From Hahella sp050299855 (GTDB lineage Bacteria > Pseudomonadota > Gammaproteobacteria > Pseudomonadales > Oleiphilaceae): 64,000 nucleotides of DNA. Below, in pieces: positions 51,612 to 61,082 of the stretch. Each line of letters starts with the position of its first letter. Positions within the stretch are counted from its first letter, which is position 1. The notes below the pieces were generated by a model that saw only the letters and a list, made by a program, of their open reading frames with translations, was not told the origin of the DNA and did no database searches. The stretch lies in NCBI GenBank assembly GCA_050299855.1, contig JBNKWQ010000043.1:186001-250000 (forward strand), in the 5' to 3' direction. Position numbers and translations under genes: made by a program.

Positions 51612-53621
51612 TCAGCCGGGCAGTAGCCGGTCCTGAAATCGGCGTAACCGGTTCTGAATCCGATCTTTGGTGAGATGGTAGGGGAACAAGGCTATGCCGG
51701 CCCCCAGGTCCATAAATAACTGGGTTCGGGGCAAACCGTCATAGAGGTTCAGGTAGGTGCCGGCCATGGCAGTCAGTGAGCGACTCAGGTGCAGATAATC
51801 GCTTTGTACGATAATGCCGAGTTGATAGGTATTGGAAAGCAGGTGCATGACTGCCTGCAACCGTTTGTGCCAGCCGGATTTACCTTCGCGATACAGGATT
51901 AGCCAGGGTTTACTGCCCAGTGGCTCCACCTGCTTTTTGAGCAGGGTTTCGGCTAGGGCCTGGCGTATATGTACCCTTCTCTTAATATTCTCTTCCGGGT
52001 GTGTGCTCATGTTGATTAATGCATCGGCCAGCAGATCAATATCCGCTGTCAGCGCCCCCACAACATAGTCCCACACCAGAGCCCATTTACCCTGCATGGC
52101 AACCGTGTTACCCCAGTCTATCAGGTACAAATGCCCTTCAGGGGTCACCATGATATTGCCGGGATGCAAATCCCCGTGAAATTCCTGATAGATCAATATG
52201 TGCTGCAGCGTGGTGTAGAGAAAGCGCTGGGCGATACGTCTCTGGGTTTTCTCCTTATCCGGACCCGCAATCTCTTTGACCAGGCGATCCACGGATACCG
52301 CTGTATCCAGGTATTCCATTTCAATGACACGGCCGGTTGCTGAATACATTCGCGGCACAGACCAGTACTCACCTTCCAGCGAACGCTCGAAAAAGCGTTT
52401 TTGAATGGCCGCTTCGCCTTCAAAATTTAATTCCTGCTCAAAACCGCGGGTAAACTCTTTCACCTGCTTGGACATGGCCTCCAGAAATGGTAGCAATTTG
52501 GAATGGGGCGCCCAGTACTGACTGGAAATCAGCATCAGTTCTAGCGCCAGCGCTCCCATCTGGAATTCACGCTCCAGGTTATGGCGGGCGACCTTTACCA
52601 CCACCGGAATCAACATTTCCTCACCGTCCCGAACAACCGGCTTTTTGGCGACATATACAGAGCCTATGGAACCGGAACGCAGGGGCTTTGTTACATCGAA
52701 GTTGAAATAGATTTCCTGAGGAGTTTTGCCATAACACTCAAGAAACGCCTGATTCACCTCGTCAGCAGTCATAGGGCTGACATCCTGTTGGAATACCCGT
52801 AATTCCTGAGCGATTTCTTCCGGCAGGAAGTCAGCATTGGCGGCTGCCACTTGCGCCATTTTAATAAACAGGGGTCCGAACTCACGTACCATTTGCGCCA
52901 CGATTTGAGCCTGGGCAGCAAAATCCTTGGGGTCGGTCTGTAAAAAGGGTTTGATATAGCGAATGGCACGAATCTGGCGCCGTAGAATAATGAGATCACT
53001 GCGCAGCACTCTGGCCTTGATCATCATATCGCCAATGGCCACCTGATTAACCCGACGCAGATGCTTGGTGCGATTGACCAAGTCCACCAGTAGCGGCTCA
53101 TAGGTACGCAATACAGAGCGGATAATTTCCAGGTTCAGCTCGACCAGCCCCTTCAGTTCCGGGGCGCTGATAAGCTCCTGGAAGAAGTCCCAGAACTCAT
53201 TAATCAGGGCTTCCGGCACATCCACCGGGCTGCGGGCTACCACTTGGCGGACGATAAACTGGATCAGGCCTTCGGTGGTGTCTTCATTGGGGATGAGTTT
53301 GTATTTACGCAGATAGCGTGTCAGCGCCCGGGACTGTTCGGAAATCGGGTGCTGGTATAAAACTTCAAAGAGGTGATCCAGTTCGTCGGCAAGTTGCTCT
53401 TGAGCAATGCTTTCCTCGCTGATCACCATCTGTATCAACGGTCCGAATGCTGTCGGCAATTTAACCGTGCTGATAGCCAACTGGCTGGCTCCGCGCAATA
53501 CCTTGTCGGTGCGACTACGCAAAACAGGAAAGTTGATCTCAATGAAATTCTTGGAATCGGGACTATTCATGTAGATCGAATGAGGTCCGGGACGCTGGTT
53601 AATATTTAACCGAAGCTGCAC
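51612..53621 (-). CDS. AarF/ABC1/UbiB-family atypical kinase-like protein
   Basis: Up to 669 residues from a GTG; an ATG at 53570 is an alternative. The ABC1 core is clear: GPLFIKMAQVAAANADFLPE, then RSGSIGSVYVAK, VPVVVKVAR, FHGDLHPGNIM and LYLIDWGNT. The usual alanine-rich nucleotide loop is replaced by RSGSIGS. UbiB-type proteins support ubiquinone synthesis or lipid transport. This one has an N-terminal extension of about 200 residues and no clear C-terminal membrane helices, so it is not the standard UbiB. Confidence 0.88.
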   Translation of the reverse strand: MQLRLNINQRPGPHSIYMNSPDSKNFIEINFPVLRSRTDKVLRGASQLAISTVKLPTAFGPLIQMVISEESIAQEQLADELDHLFEVLYQHPISEQSRALTRYLRKYKLIPNEDTTEGLIQFIVRQVVARSPVDVPEALINEFWDFFQELISAPELKGLVELNLEIIRSVLRTYEPLLVDLVNRTKHLRRVNQVAIGDMMIKARVLRSDLIILRRQIRAIRYIKPFLQTDPKDFAAQAQIVAQMVREFGPLFIKMAQVAAANADFLPEEIAQELRVFQQDVSPMTADEVNQAFLECYGKTPQEIYFNFDVTKPLRSGSIGSVYVAKKPVVRDGEEMLIPVVVKVARHNLEREFQMGALALELMLISSQYWAPHSKLLPFLEAMSKQVKEFTRGFEQELNFEGEAAIQKRFFERSLEGEYWSVPRMYSATGRVIEMEYLDTAVSVDRLVKEIAGPDKEKTQRRIAQRFLYTTLQHILIYQEFHGDLHPGNIMVTPEGHLYLIDWGNTVAMQGKWALVWDYVVGALTADIDLLADALINMSTHPEENIKRRVHIRQALAETLLKKQVEPLGSKPWLILYREGKSGWHKRLQAVMHLLSNTYQLGIIVQSDYLHLSRSLTAMAGTYLNLYDGLPRTQLFMDLGAGIALFPYHLTKDRIQNRLRRFQDRLLPG

Positions 53622-53770
53622 ATCCCCTGCACATCCTCCGGCTGCCTGAAAGAGAATACTTTCCGGCCTATATTTTTATAGCATTTACATGACAAGGGCG
53701 GTTAAGGCAAACCATAAATTTTTGTGAAGAGTCGTTCACGTTTCTGATCCGCTTTGCCGACAGCTTTCCA

Positions 53771-54107
53771 ATGATGGCCAGAGCAACCCGCCCAACACAG
53801 GAATCGCCAGACTGGTTCCTGCCAAAGCCCGTTACCACCAAAGTCGTAATGGGTAGGCAGCTTATCAATTTACGCGGCATTGAAACAGAGGTTTATGGAG
53901 AATTTGTCGACGAGGAATTTTCCCAAACGAGCGCTGCTCATCAGGCTGATTCCTGCGCGCAATTCCCGGCAACCCAAGGCCAGGCGAGCTCTTCCCGCAT
54001 TTTACGACGCCTGCTATCCTGCCACTCCGCCTGGGCTTGTGATTATAGTTCGCTATGCCGGAGCGGACTCAATCTACTATAGCGATATTGGTCATACGCA
54101 TAACTAA
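53771..54107 (+). CDS. uncertain open frame(s), possibly one frameshifted small gene
   Basis: A frame from 53771 reads ESPDWFLPKPVTTKVVMGRQ onward with protein-like character for about 55 residues and then turns low-complexity. A second frame from about 53930 to 54107 reads PPGLVIIVRYAGADSIYYSD. The two may be parts of one frameshifted gene. No family was recognised. Confidence 0.25.
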
Positions 54108-54163
54108 CGGACCGGCTATATACTTAATGACATGCTGTATTGAAAAGCTGACAGGAGTAGGTA

Positions 54164-54736
54164 ATGAGCACCAACTTAGCCCAACCAGGCCAGTTACAGA
54201 AGCCGGAAGACGCCGTTCTTGTGCTGGTGGATATCCAGGGCAAACTGGCCAAATTGATGGACCAGCGCGAACAGTTGTTTAAGCAGTTAAGCCGCCTGGT
54301 CCAGGGGGCGCTGTTATTTGATATTCCCATCATCTGGATGGAACAGGTACCGGATAAACTCGGCCCGACTATTCCCGAAGTTTCCGACTGTCTGCCACAC
54401 CTGCAGCCTCTGGCCAAAACCTCATTCGGTTGTTACGGCGACCCAGGCTTTGTAGACGCCCTGGAAAAAACCGGTCGTCGGCAGGTTCTGCTGGCAGGGA
54501 TTGAGAGCCATGTCTGCGTTTATCAGTCCTGCGTCGAACTAATCAATCATCAATACCAGGTCACCACGATTAACGATGCCATCTCCTCCCGCACCGAAGA
54601 GAATCGTCAGTTGGGATTCAGCAGAATGAAAGAGGCCGGCGCGGTACCTTCCAGTGTGGAAATGATCCTGTTTGAGTTTCAACGCTGTGCAGAGGGTGAC
54701 CGTTTCCGTGCCATGTCGAAGCTGTTCAGAGACTAG
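54164..54736 (+). CDS. isochorismatase-family hydrolase
   Basis: This encodes 190 residues. The cysteine-hydrolase triad is Asp23 in LVDIQ, Lys85 in AKTSFGCY and Cys118 in GIESHVCVY. SRTEENRQLGFSRMKEAGAV and the flanking helices fit the family. These enzymes hydrolyse vinyl ethers or amides, and many are nicotinamidase-like. The substrate is unknown. The gene is co-directional with the mutarotase 32 bp downstream. Confidence 0.93.
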   Translation: MSTNLAQPGQLQKPEDAVLVLVDIQGKLAKLMDQREQLFKQLSRLVQGALLFDIPIIWMEQVPDKLGPTIPEVSDCLPHLQPLAKTSFGCYGDPGFVDALEKTGRRQVLLAGIESHVCVYQSCVELINHQYQVTTINDAISSRTEENRQLGFSRMKEAGAVPSSVEMILFEFQRCAEGDRFRAMSKLFRD

Positions 54737-54768
54737 CTGGAAACCGACAAACCAGGAATTAATGCAGA

Positions 54769-55665
54769 ATGAGCCCCGATATCGAAATTTCAGAGCTGGA
54801 AACGGTCCGCACAGAGTTCATCAATGAGATAGAAGTACTCACCATTGAACGGCCGGAATGTAGTGCCACGGTGTCAATAATGGGGGGGCAGGTTCTGACC
54901 TTCACCAATCACGGTCAGCACCCCTTGCTATGGGAAAACAACCGACTGGAATACGGCCCCCATAAGGCTTTACGTCAGGGAATTCCTATCTGCTGGCCCT
55001 GGTTTGGTCCGTTGAACCAGAATCCTCCCGAAGTGGCCGGTCAATTCAGCCTGAATGAGCCTCCCAGTCACGGATTGGTGCGGGACCAGATCTGGGAGCT
55101 GGCCTCGATTACGGAAGGTGCCAATGCCACGGAGATTGTGCTGGCATACAGACTTCCTGAACAGGGGTTAGCCATCGCCATGCACTACCTGTTTAATGAC
55201 CGCCTCACCTGCCGTCTGGTGTCCTATAACCAGTCCTCAGCACCAATCAATATCAGCTTTGCCTTGCATACCTATTTAGCCATCAGCGATATTGCCAATG
55301 TCAGTGTACATGACCTGGATGGTGTTCCTTATATTGACTCTCTCGATCGCGGTGCCAAGCACCTGCAATCGGGTCTGGTAAAGTTTGAGAAAGAAGTCGA
55401 CCGGATTTACTACAACACACCGCCCCTGATCAGAGTTAAAGACGCGGGCTGGAATCGCACCATTACTCTGGAAGCGCCAGAAAGCCATTCGTCCATCGTG
55501 TGGAACCCGTGGACAGAAAAAAGCAAAAGGCTTGGCCAATTTACACCCGACGGCTACAAGCACATGGTATGTGTAGAAACCGCTAGGGCCTGGAGTGACT
55601 TCATGCCACTGGCACCACATTCGGACCAGGAAGTGTCACTATCAATCCGTTCTGTCAGCCGTTAG
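54769..55665 (+). CDS. D-hexose-6-phosphate mutarotase (YeaD-like aldose epimerase)
   Basis: This encodes 298 residues. GIPICWPWFGPLN, SHGLVRDQIWEL, ALHTYLAISDI and SSIVWNPWTEK are the diagnostic segments of the YeaD group. The first histidine (SHG) and the glutamate in VCVETAR are the expected catalytic residues. It interconverts anomers of glucose-6-phosphate and related sugars. The length and start (ATG with a nearby GGAATTAATG context) are normal. Confidence 0.93.
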   Translation: MSPDIEISELETVRTEFINEIEVLTIERPECSATVSIMGGQVLTFTNHGQHPLLWENNRLEYGPHKALRQGIPICWPWFGPLNQNPPEVAGQFSLNEPPSHGLVRDQIWELASITEGANATEIVLAYRLPEQGLAIAMHYLFNDRLTCRLVSYNQSSAPINISFALHTYLAISDIANVSVHDLDGVPYIDSLDRGAKHLQSGLVKFEKEVDRIYYNTPPLIRVKDAGWNRTITLEAPESHSSIVWNPWTEKSKRLGQFTPDGYKHMVCVETARAWSDFMPLAPHSDQEVSLSIRSVSR

Positions 55666-55710
55666 CCCCCAAAGGCTGGAGATAGACAACACACCAAAGG
55701 TGGAAGCCAA

Positions 55711-55778
55711 AACATGGCCAATAGCAGGGAGTGGTCAATAACAGCGCGTGGTCAATAACGGAGAGGTCTCAATGACAG
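55711..55778. repeat. 17-bp tandem repeat overlapping the SCO1 gene stop codon
   Basis: There are four diverged copies: AACATGGCCAATAGCAG, GGAGTGGTCAATAACAG, CGCGTGGTCAATAACGG and AGAGGTCTCAATGACAG, at 55711, 55728, 55745 and 55762. The last contains the stop codon of the leftward SCO1-like gene, and the others lie beyond it. Confidence 0.85.
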
Positions 55779-56443
55779 GGCATATAAACTGAGGTGAGGT
55801 AATAAAGCGAAGTCAGCGGTGGAATAACGCCTTCCATTGCCGTGTATAGCGCATCGGCAGTATGTGGCCCCTTCACCACCGCAACGAATTCTCCCGCGGG
55901 ATTAATTAATGCCAGATTGTCGCTGTGACTGACCACATAGTTGCCGTCAGCATCAGGCTTTTCAATTTCAAAGACCGTATTAAGCTGGGCGGCCAATGCA
56001 CGGATATTCTCTTCTGATCCGGTCATACCTTTAAACTCAGGATCAAAATAACCCAAGTATTCCTTCAGCCTTTCTGCCGTATCCCGGGCAGGATCCATAG
56101 TGATATGAGCAACTTGCACCGGATACGCCGGATAGTTTTCTTTCCAGCGTTTGGTCGCGGTATTGATGACAGAGAGATTGGTCGGGCAAATGTCCGGACA
56201 GGACAAATAGCCGAAATTCACCAACACCCATTGCCCATGGAAATCCGCCAGTGATGCAGGCTCGTTGTCCATACTGGTCAGCATAACCGGCTGCAGGGTT
56301 CTCGGAGTGGGATACACGTAGGTATGAACCAGAGCCAGAGCCTCGGCATCCACCTGTTTACCAACAGTAAAATACCAGCCGGCCACCAGGCCTATCAAAG
56401 CAGCGATAACAGCAATAAGAATGGTTGAAATCTTTGATGACAT
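55769..56443 (-). CDS. SCO1/SenC-family copper-binding protein
   Basis: The ATG at 56443 gives 224 residues with an N-terminal membrane anchor (ILIAVIAALIGLVAGWYF). The copper site is complete: SCPDICPTN (two cysteines) and the histidine in VVSHSDN. Sco proteins deliver copper to the CuA centre of cytochrome oxidase or act as thioredoxin-like reductants in the periplasm. No oxidase genes are adjacent. The stop codon is inside a 17-bp repeat array. Confidence 0.92.
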   Translation of the reverse strand: MSSKISTILIAVIAALIGLVAGWYFTVGKQVDAEALALVHTYVYPTPRTLQPVMLTSMDNEPASLADFHGQWVLVNFGYLSCPDICPTNLSVINTATKRWKENYPAYPVQVAHITMDPARDTAERLKEYLGYFDPEFKGMTGSEENIRALAAQLNTVFEIEKPDADGNYVVSHSDNLALINPAGEFVAVVKGPHTADALYTAMEGVIPPLTSLYYLTSVYMPCH

Positions 56444-56620
56444 AGGCCTGCCTGAGTCCTGATATATGCTATAAAACCCGTTGTTTTCCAACCGGAAAAT
56501 GATGAATCGGCCAGGTCATTTCCGGGTACGGCATCCACCTTGGAATGCCGGAGCGAAGCAAGATAGCATACCGGACAATAGATCAAAACCAGAGCAGAAA
56601 ACCTTAACAAGACGTCATAA

Positions 56621-57211
56621 TCATAACTGAAAGGCTTCAGCCTCAGCCAAACACAGGTGATGCTGGGGGCAACTGACGATATGATCGTTCACCATGCCGA
56701 CAGCCTGCATAAAGGCATAGACGATGGTGGTTCCGACAAAACTGAACCCTGCTTTCTTCAGAGACTTGGACATGCGATCCGATATCTCGGTATTGGCAGG
56801 TATATCCCCCATTTCCCTGAACTGGTTGATCTGGGGTTTGCCATCCATAAACCCCCACAGATATTCGGCAAAGTCCAGCCCCTTCTCCTGCATTTCCAAA
56901 TAAGCCCGGGCATTTTTGATGATGGACTGAATCTTCAACCGGTTACGTACAATCCCGGCATTCTGCATCAGGGCCTCAACCTCCCTCTCCCCCCAAAGAG
57001 CAATAGTTACAGGATCAAAATTGGCGAACACTTTCTCATAGTTTTCCTGCTTACGCAGAATCGTAATCCAGGAGAGTCCCGCCTGCTGACCATCCAGGCA
57101 AAGCTTTTCAAATAACACCCTGGAATCCGCCACCGGCCGCCCCCAGACTGTATCATGGTAATGGACATAAAGCGGATCATTACCGCACCAGGAGCAGCGC
57201 TCTTGAGACAT
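56621..57211 (-). CDS. tag: DNA-3-methyladenine glycosylase I
   Basis: This encodes 196 residues. The Tag signature is present: CSWCGNDPLYVHYHDTVWG at the start, LCLDGQQAGLSWITILRK, then GFSFVGTTIVYAFMQAVGMV and a terminal CPQHH. The paired N-terminal Cys and C-terminal His residues bind the structural zinc. The enzyme removes 3-methyladenine from alkylated DNA as the first step of base-excision repair. The length is normal. Confidence 0.95.
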   Translation of the reverse strand: MSQERCSWCGNDPLYVHYHDTVWGRPVADSRVLFEKLCLDGQQAGLSWITILRKQENYEKVFANFDPVTIALWGEREVEALMQNAGIVRNRLKIQSIIKNARAYLEMQEKGLDFAEYLWGFMDGKPQINQFREMGDIPANTEISDRMSKSLKKAGFSFVGTTIVYAFMQAVGMVNDHIVSCPQHHLCLAEAEAFQL

Positions 57212-57570
57212 AGAAATTCCTTGGGCTTAAGTTACATGAGCGCTAAGTCTACGGTAAATTTCAACGGGAGTTGAGCGCAAATGAAGCATTCGTTCCGGAA
57301 GCTAACTCTACGGAACATTTCTTGTGTCCATAACCGGGCAAGGCTGCAATGCCCTCTACCGGCTAAGACTATAAAAATTTCTTCAATATCGAGGACAAGA
57401 ACAGTTTATTTAGTAATCTCAAAGGATTGCGTGTTAGATTTTTGCAACCTTGTCGTGATCCCGATTGCCCCACCTACCCCGGCCCTGCCGCTGGAGCTTG
57501 ACTCTGCCCCTAGGGGCAAGGTTTATCCTGAGCAGTATGTTGATAAAGGAGACTGATTCAGGAGACAACC
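57212..57570. other. 359-bp regulatory region between tag and the sterol-desaturase-like gene
   Basis: Three copies of a related motif occur at about 60-bp spacing: 57242-57262 and 57301-57321 (18 of 21 bases identical, opening GCTAASTCTACGG), and a weaker GCTAAGACTAT at 57362. A MerR-type promoter follows at 57498. No open frame is accepted here. Confidence 0.5.
57498..57529 (+). promoter_or_regulatory. MerR-family-type promoter/operator
   Basis: TTGACT at 57498-57503 and TATCCT at 57524-57529 are separated by an over-long 20-bp spacer. The spacer holds the palindrome TGCCCC-TA-GGGGCA (57505-57518). Long spacers with such dyads are the hallmark of promoters untwisted by metal-sensing MerR proteins. 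It lies 42 bp before the sterol-desaturase-like gene. No merR gene is next to it. Confidence 0.7.
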
Positions 57571-58452
57571 ATGCCCGCTATCCTTTCTGTTGTGCTACTC
57601 CCACTGGCCATAGGCTTGAGCTTTTTTCATTTCCTATGTGTTAGGGAAGACGGGGGTAATCTTGAACAAGCCGTATTGATCTCGGCTGTGTGCGTTTTCG
57701 CGCTGACTTTAATGCTGGAAAAGTGGTTTCCGGAAAATCCGAAAGATATCGCCAAAAAGGATTACCAAACGGACTGGATCAGTCTAGTGGTCATTCTGGG
57801 GCTGGCAGAACCGCTCGTTAAAGTCGCTATACCGGTAATGATCGTGGTTATCGGCAGCCTGATTTCCCTGGACAAACTCTTCCAAGGATTTTGGGCTCAG
57901 CTCACGTTTGGTTGGCAGGTGCTTATGGTAACGATAACGATTGAGTTTCTTTACTATTGGGCTCATCGTTGGCATCACAGTATCCCCTCACTATGGTGGC
58001 TTCACGCTTTACACCACAGCCCAGAGAAGGTTTACTCCGTCAACGGATTTCGTCTCCATCCGCTAAATCATGTTCTCAATTCAGTCGTTGCCGTTTTTCC
58101 ATTGGCATTGATCGGCACGCCTACTGAGGTTCTATTAGCTTATCTTGCGCTATCGCAACCCATTATTATTCTTCAGCACGCCAACCTGCCCCTGAGGCAT
58201 GGTGTATTGAACCATTTATTCAGTACCAATCAAGTTCATCGGTGGCATCACTCCAACCTTCCTGAGGAAGGTAACAGTAACTACGGCCGGGCTTTGATAC
58301 TGTTCGACAAGTTGTTTGGCACCTTTCATCTTCCCAATGAGAGTAAACCGAACCGATATGGTCTATTCAAGTTGGGGCAGTATCCATCAGAGGCAGGCTA
58401 TTGGCGTCAGGTTTTATCTATGTTCAGTCCGGAATGCTGCAGACAGGGTTGA
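57571..58452 (+). CDS. sterol desaturase / fatty acid hydroxylase superfamily protein
   Basis: This encodes 293 residues with several membrane helices. The di-iron histidine clusters are complete: WAHRWHH, LHALHHSP and, later, VHRWHHSN, with extra histidines in FRLHPLNH. The enzyme oxidises a lipid C-H bond, but the substrate is unknown. The gene is preceded by a MerR-type promoter, so expression probably responds to a metal or redox signal. It stands as a single transcription unit. Confidence 0.88.
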   Translation: MPAILSVVLLPLAIGLSFFHFLCVREDGGNLEQAVLISAVCVFALTLMLEKWFPENPKDIAKKDYQTDWISLVVILGLAEPLVKVAIPVMIVVIGSLISLDKLFQGFWAQLTFGWQVLMVTITIEFLYYWAHRWHHSIPSLWWLHALHHSPEKVYSVNGFRLHPLNHVLNSVVAVFPLALIGTPTEVLLAYLALSQPIIILQHANLPLRHGVLNHLFSTNQVHRWHHSNLPEEGNSNYGRALILFDKLFGTFHLPNESKPNRYGLFKLGQYPSEAGYWRQVLSMFSPECCRQG

Positions 58453-58643
58453 ATGCCCTTTAAACTCTGGCTCGCATTTGGGTCAACAAACAATGACTTT
58501 ACTCTTGAAGAATATGGCACTTCAATCAACGCCGGATGACCAGCGATGTATGGCCCCTCTGTGACCCACTTAGGCGGTTGATCCTGGGCATCTGCAAAAA
58601 CAGAGAGGACCATGAAACTCAATAGACAAAGGATTCGTTTCAT
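58407..58643 (-). CDS. small exported protein overlapping the desaturase 3' end
   Basis: About 78 residues from the ATG at 58643 with a signal peptide (MKRILCLLSFMVLSVFADAQ). The mature part has no recognised motif. The last 46 bp overlap the convergent desaturase gene, so the C-terminus may be accidental. Confidence 0.4.
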   Translation of the reverse strand: MKRILCLLSFMVLSVFADAQDQPPKWVTEGPYIAGHPALIEVPYSSRVKSLFVDPNASQSLKGIQPCLQHSGLNIDKT

Positions 58644-58861
58644 TGTTTGCATGTTCTCCCTTGATTAGTTTGGCTATGTGGCATATTAAGCAAATTCCCA
58701 ATTTCTTAGTACACTGACTATTAAGAACCCCGCTAACTGATGACCTGAAGAGATAGATGGAAATGGACCTTAGTGTCTGGATTTAAATTAGTTAGCGGCT
58801 TCCCGTCTCATGAATATCCATAAACCGACGTGACCTGGATGCCCTTAATTGGATAAGGACT

Positions 58862-59827
58862 ATGAAAGAGCAACCTGAATTATTGGTAAAAACAACACTT
58901 GGATGCTCAGCCGTTGTTATCCTTATCATCCTTCCTTTCACCATCAATAATTTTATCCAGGACCGGGTTCTGATGGGGTTAGCGACCCTGTCAGTGGTGC
59001 TTACTTGCGCCATTAACGTTTGGCTCGGTTTGACCGGCAGATACAGCTTGAAGATCAATACTTATCTGGTGTCGCCATTGGGCTTTTTGAGCGTTGTCTT
59101 TGCAGTTCTCAGTCTCGGTGTGGTCGGTTCTTACTGGCCGTTCCTGTCGGCACTGTCGTTCTACTTCGTACTTCCTGTAAAACGGGCAGGGGTTGCCAAT
59201 GCACTGCTCATCATTGTGGTTCCGCCAATTGCCTGGCACACGATGGAGAGTTCCACCGTAATACGATTTACTGCCGCGCTATGTGGCACCAGCTTGTTTG
59301 CTTTTATCTCGATGCGCGAAATTAACAAGCTTCATACGCTGCTGAAAAAGCAGGCCGTCACCGATACATTGACGGGGCTGCATAACCGGACTTTGCTACA
59401 GCAATCTCTTGATCATGCCATCAATTTGAACCAACGCTCCGGTATCCCGATGGCCCTGATCATGATCGATATCGATCATTTCAAGGATATTAACGACACC
59501 TATGGCCATGCCAAAGGGGACTCTGTTCTGCGCGCCCTGGGCATTCTACTGACCCGACTTACCCGCAAGAGCGATATGGTTTTCAGAATCGGCGGTGAAG
59601 AGTTTGTTATCCTTGTTTACAACTCCACGGAAGAAATGGGTGTCGAGCTTGCCGAAAAATTATGGAAGGAAGTGCATCAATTAACATTGTTACCCAACCA
59701 GCCGGTGACCATCAGCATTGGCATCGCAGGCCTGGATACTGACATGACCGAAGCCAAATGGATGAAATCCTGCGATGACAAACTTTATCGCGCGAAAGCG
59801 AATGGCCGTAACCAGATTGTGGTTTAA
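58862..59827 (+). CDS. membrane-bound diguanylate cyclase (GGDEF domain)
   Basis: This encodes 321 residues. Five or six N-terminal membrane helices (about 12-150) form a sensor region. The GGDEF domain starts near 165 (TDTLTGLHNRTLL). The active site is G244-G-E-E-F248, with DIDHFKDINDTYGH upstream. An inhibitory I-site, R235-K-S-D238, lies five residues before the active loop, so product feedback is expected. It makes cyclic di-GMP in response to a membrane signal. The start follows a weak GGAT context. Confidence 0.94.
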   Translation: MKEQPELLVKTTLGCSAVVILIILPFTINNFIQDRVLMGLATLSVVLTCAINVWLGLTGRYSLKINTYLVSPLGFLSVVFAVLSLGVVGSYWPFLSALSFYFVLPVKRAGVANALLIIVVPPIAWHTMESSTVIRFTAALCGTSLFAFISMREINKLHTLLKKQAVTDTLTGLHNRTLLQQSLDHAINLNQRSGIPMALIMIDIDHFKDINDTYGHAKGDSVLRALGILLTRLTRKSDMVFRIGGEEFVILVYNSTEEMGVELAEKLWKEVHQLTLLPNQPVTISIGIAGLDTDMTEAKWMKSCDDKLYRAKANGRNQIVV

Positions 59828-59862
59828 CAGGTCCTCGATCCTGTTTCAGGTCTCGCTACTGG

Positions 59863-59894
59863 GTCAATTCACGTCTTAATAGACCTGAATTGAC
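59863..59894. terminator. strong hairpin after the diguanylate cyclase gene
   Basis: The arms GTCAATTCA and TGAATTGAC pair perfectly, with GTCT/AGAC nested inside around TAAT. It is 36 bp after the stop and has no long T-run; it may cap the mRNA end or act as an operator for the next gene. Confidence 0.5.
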
Positions 59895-59909
59895 TATCCG
59901 AGGCGTCCA

Positions 59910-61082
59910 ATGTTTAAACACCTTCTTCTACCCATACCTCTATTGAGGTTTCTGATTGCCATACTGACGAGCAGCCATTGTTTTGCCGGGAATCCCCAAA
60001 CCGTGAACGCTCTTGCCACCAAGACTGTTGCCACGAAAATCGGCTTCCGTGAGGCGGAAGTACCTGACAGCCAGGGCAACCGGCCATTACATCTCAGTCT
60101 CTGGTATCCGGCCGGCACCATGGCGGAAGCAGACCACACAGGAGCAATATCAGAATCTATCGGCGAGAACCGGGTCTTTTATGGCGTGGCTGCGATCAGA
60201 AATGCCGAACCCGAATCGGTGCTTCATCCGCTGGTGGTGCTTTCTCATGGGTATGGCGGTAATTGGAAAAATCTGGGTTGGTTGGCGGGCGAGCTTGCCA
60301 ATCAGGGTTATGTGGTCGCGGCACCGGATCATCCGGGCACCACCACTTTTGACAGACGTCCATCTGAAGCAAAGAAGTTGTCCGAACGTCCCAACGATCT
60401 TAGCCGTATCATTACCTATTTATTGGACGCCCATGTATCGGATCAATTACCGGGCCATTTATTAGAGCCCCAGGCTCTGGCAGGCGGTATCGATCCTGAG
60501 AGAATTGCCGCCATCGGACACTCTTTAGGAGGCTGGACTGTCACAGCGCTTGCCGGAGGGCGTTTTGATATCGACCTTTTCAGCCAGGAGTGCCATAAAC
60601 ATCCGAACCCCCGGATTTGCGGGCTTTCTTCAGAACTGGGCATCAATCAGGAGGGAATGGTAAAGGCACCTTTGGATGGGGACCTTTCCGACTCAAGAGT
60701 ACGGGCAATTGTATCTCTGGATCTGGGGCTAGCCCGGGGTTTCACTCCTGAGAGTCTCGGGGCCGTTCGCATCCCCGTGCTGGTTTTCGGTGCAGGAGTG
60801 GATATTGGGGATTTACCTGCGGACATGGAATCCGGATATCTTGCCGCTCACTTCCCTTCAGCATCCTCCCACTATGAAAAAATAGCAGATGCGGCCCATT
60901 TCAGTTTTATGCAGCTTTGCAAACCCGGTGCTGTGGCATTGCTGGAAGAAGACTTTCCGGGAGAAGGTATTGTCTGCAAAGATGGTGGCGGGCGCAGTCG
61001 CCGGGAAATACATCGGCAAGTGGCAGATTTGACGACAAGATTTCTTGGACAGTCACTGCACTTCAGGAGAGAACAACCTTAG
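59910..61082 (+). CDS. exported alpha/beta hydrolase (dienelactone/PAF-acetylhydrolase-like)
   Basis: This encodes 390 residues with a signal peptide (cleavage near CFAGNP). VVLSHGYGGNWKNLGWLAGE forms the oxyanion region and AIGHSLGGWTVTALAGG the nucleophile elbow; the histidine is likely in DAAHFSFMQLC. It is a periplasmic esterase or lipase of unknown substrate. Its 3' end is complementary to the 3' end of the convergent AraC-type gene. Confidence 0.85.
   Translation: MFKHLLLPIPLLRFLIAILTSSHCFAGNPQTVNALATKTVATKIGFREAEVPDSQGNRPLHLSLWYPAGTMAEADHTGAISESIGENRVFYGVAAIRNAEPESVLHPLVVLSHGYGGNWKNLGWLAGELANQGYVVAAPDHPGTTTFDRRPSEAKKLSERPNDLSRIITYLLDAHVSDQLPGHLLEPQALAGGIDPERIAAIGHSLGGWTVTALAGGRFDIDLFSQECHKHPNPRICGLSSELGINQEGMVKAPLDGDLSDSRVRAIVSLDLGLARGFTPESLGAVRIPVLVFGAGVDIGDLPADMESGYLAAHFPSASSHYEKIADAAHFSFMQLCKPGAVALLEEDFPGEGIVCKDGGGRSRREIHRQVADLTTRFLGQSLHFRREQP

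Noticed and set aside
57281..57556. 91-codon frame in the regulatory region before the desaturase-like gene
   Set aside because: It spans the MerR-type promoter and the spaced motifs, and the protein has no recognisable composition.
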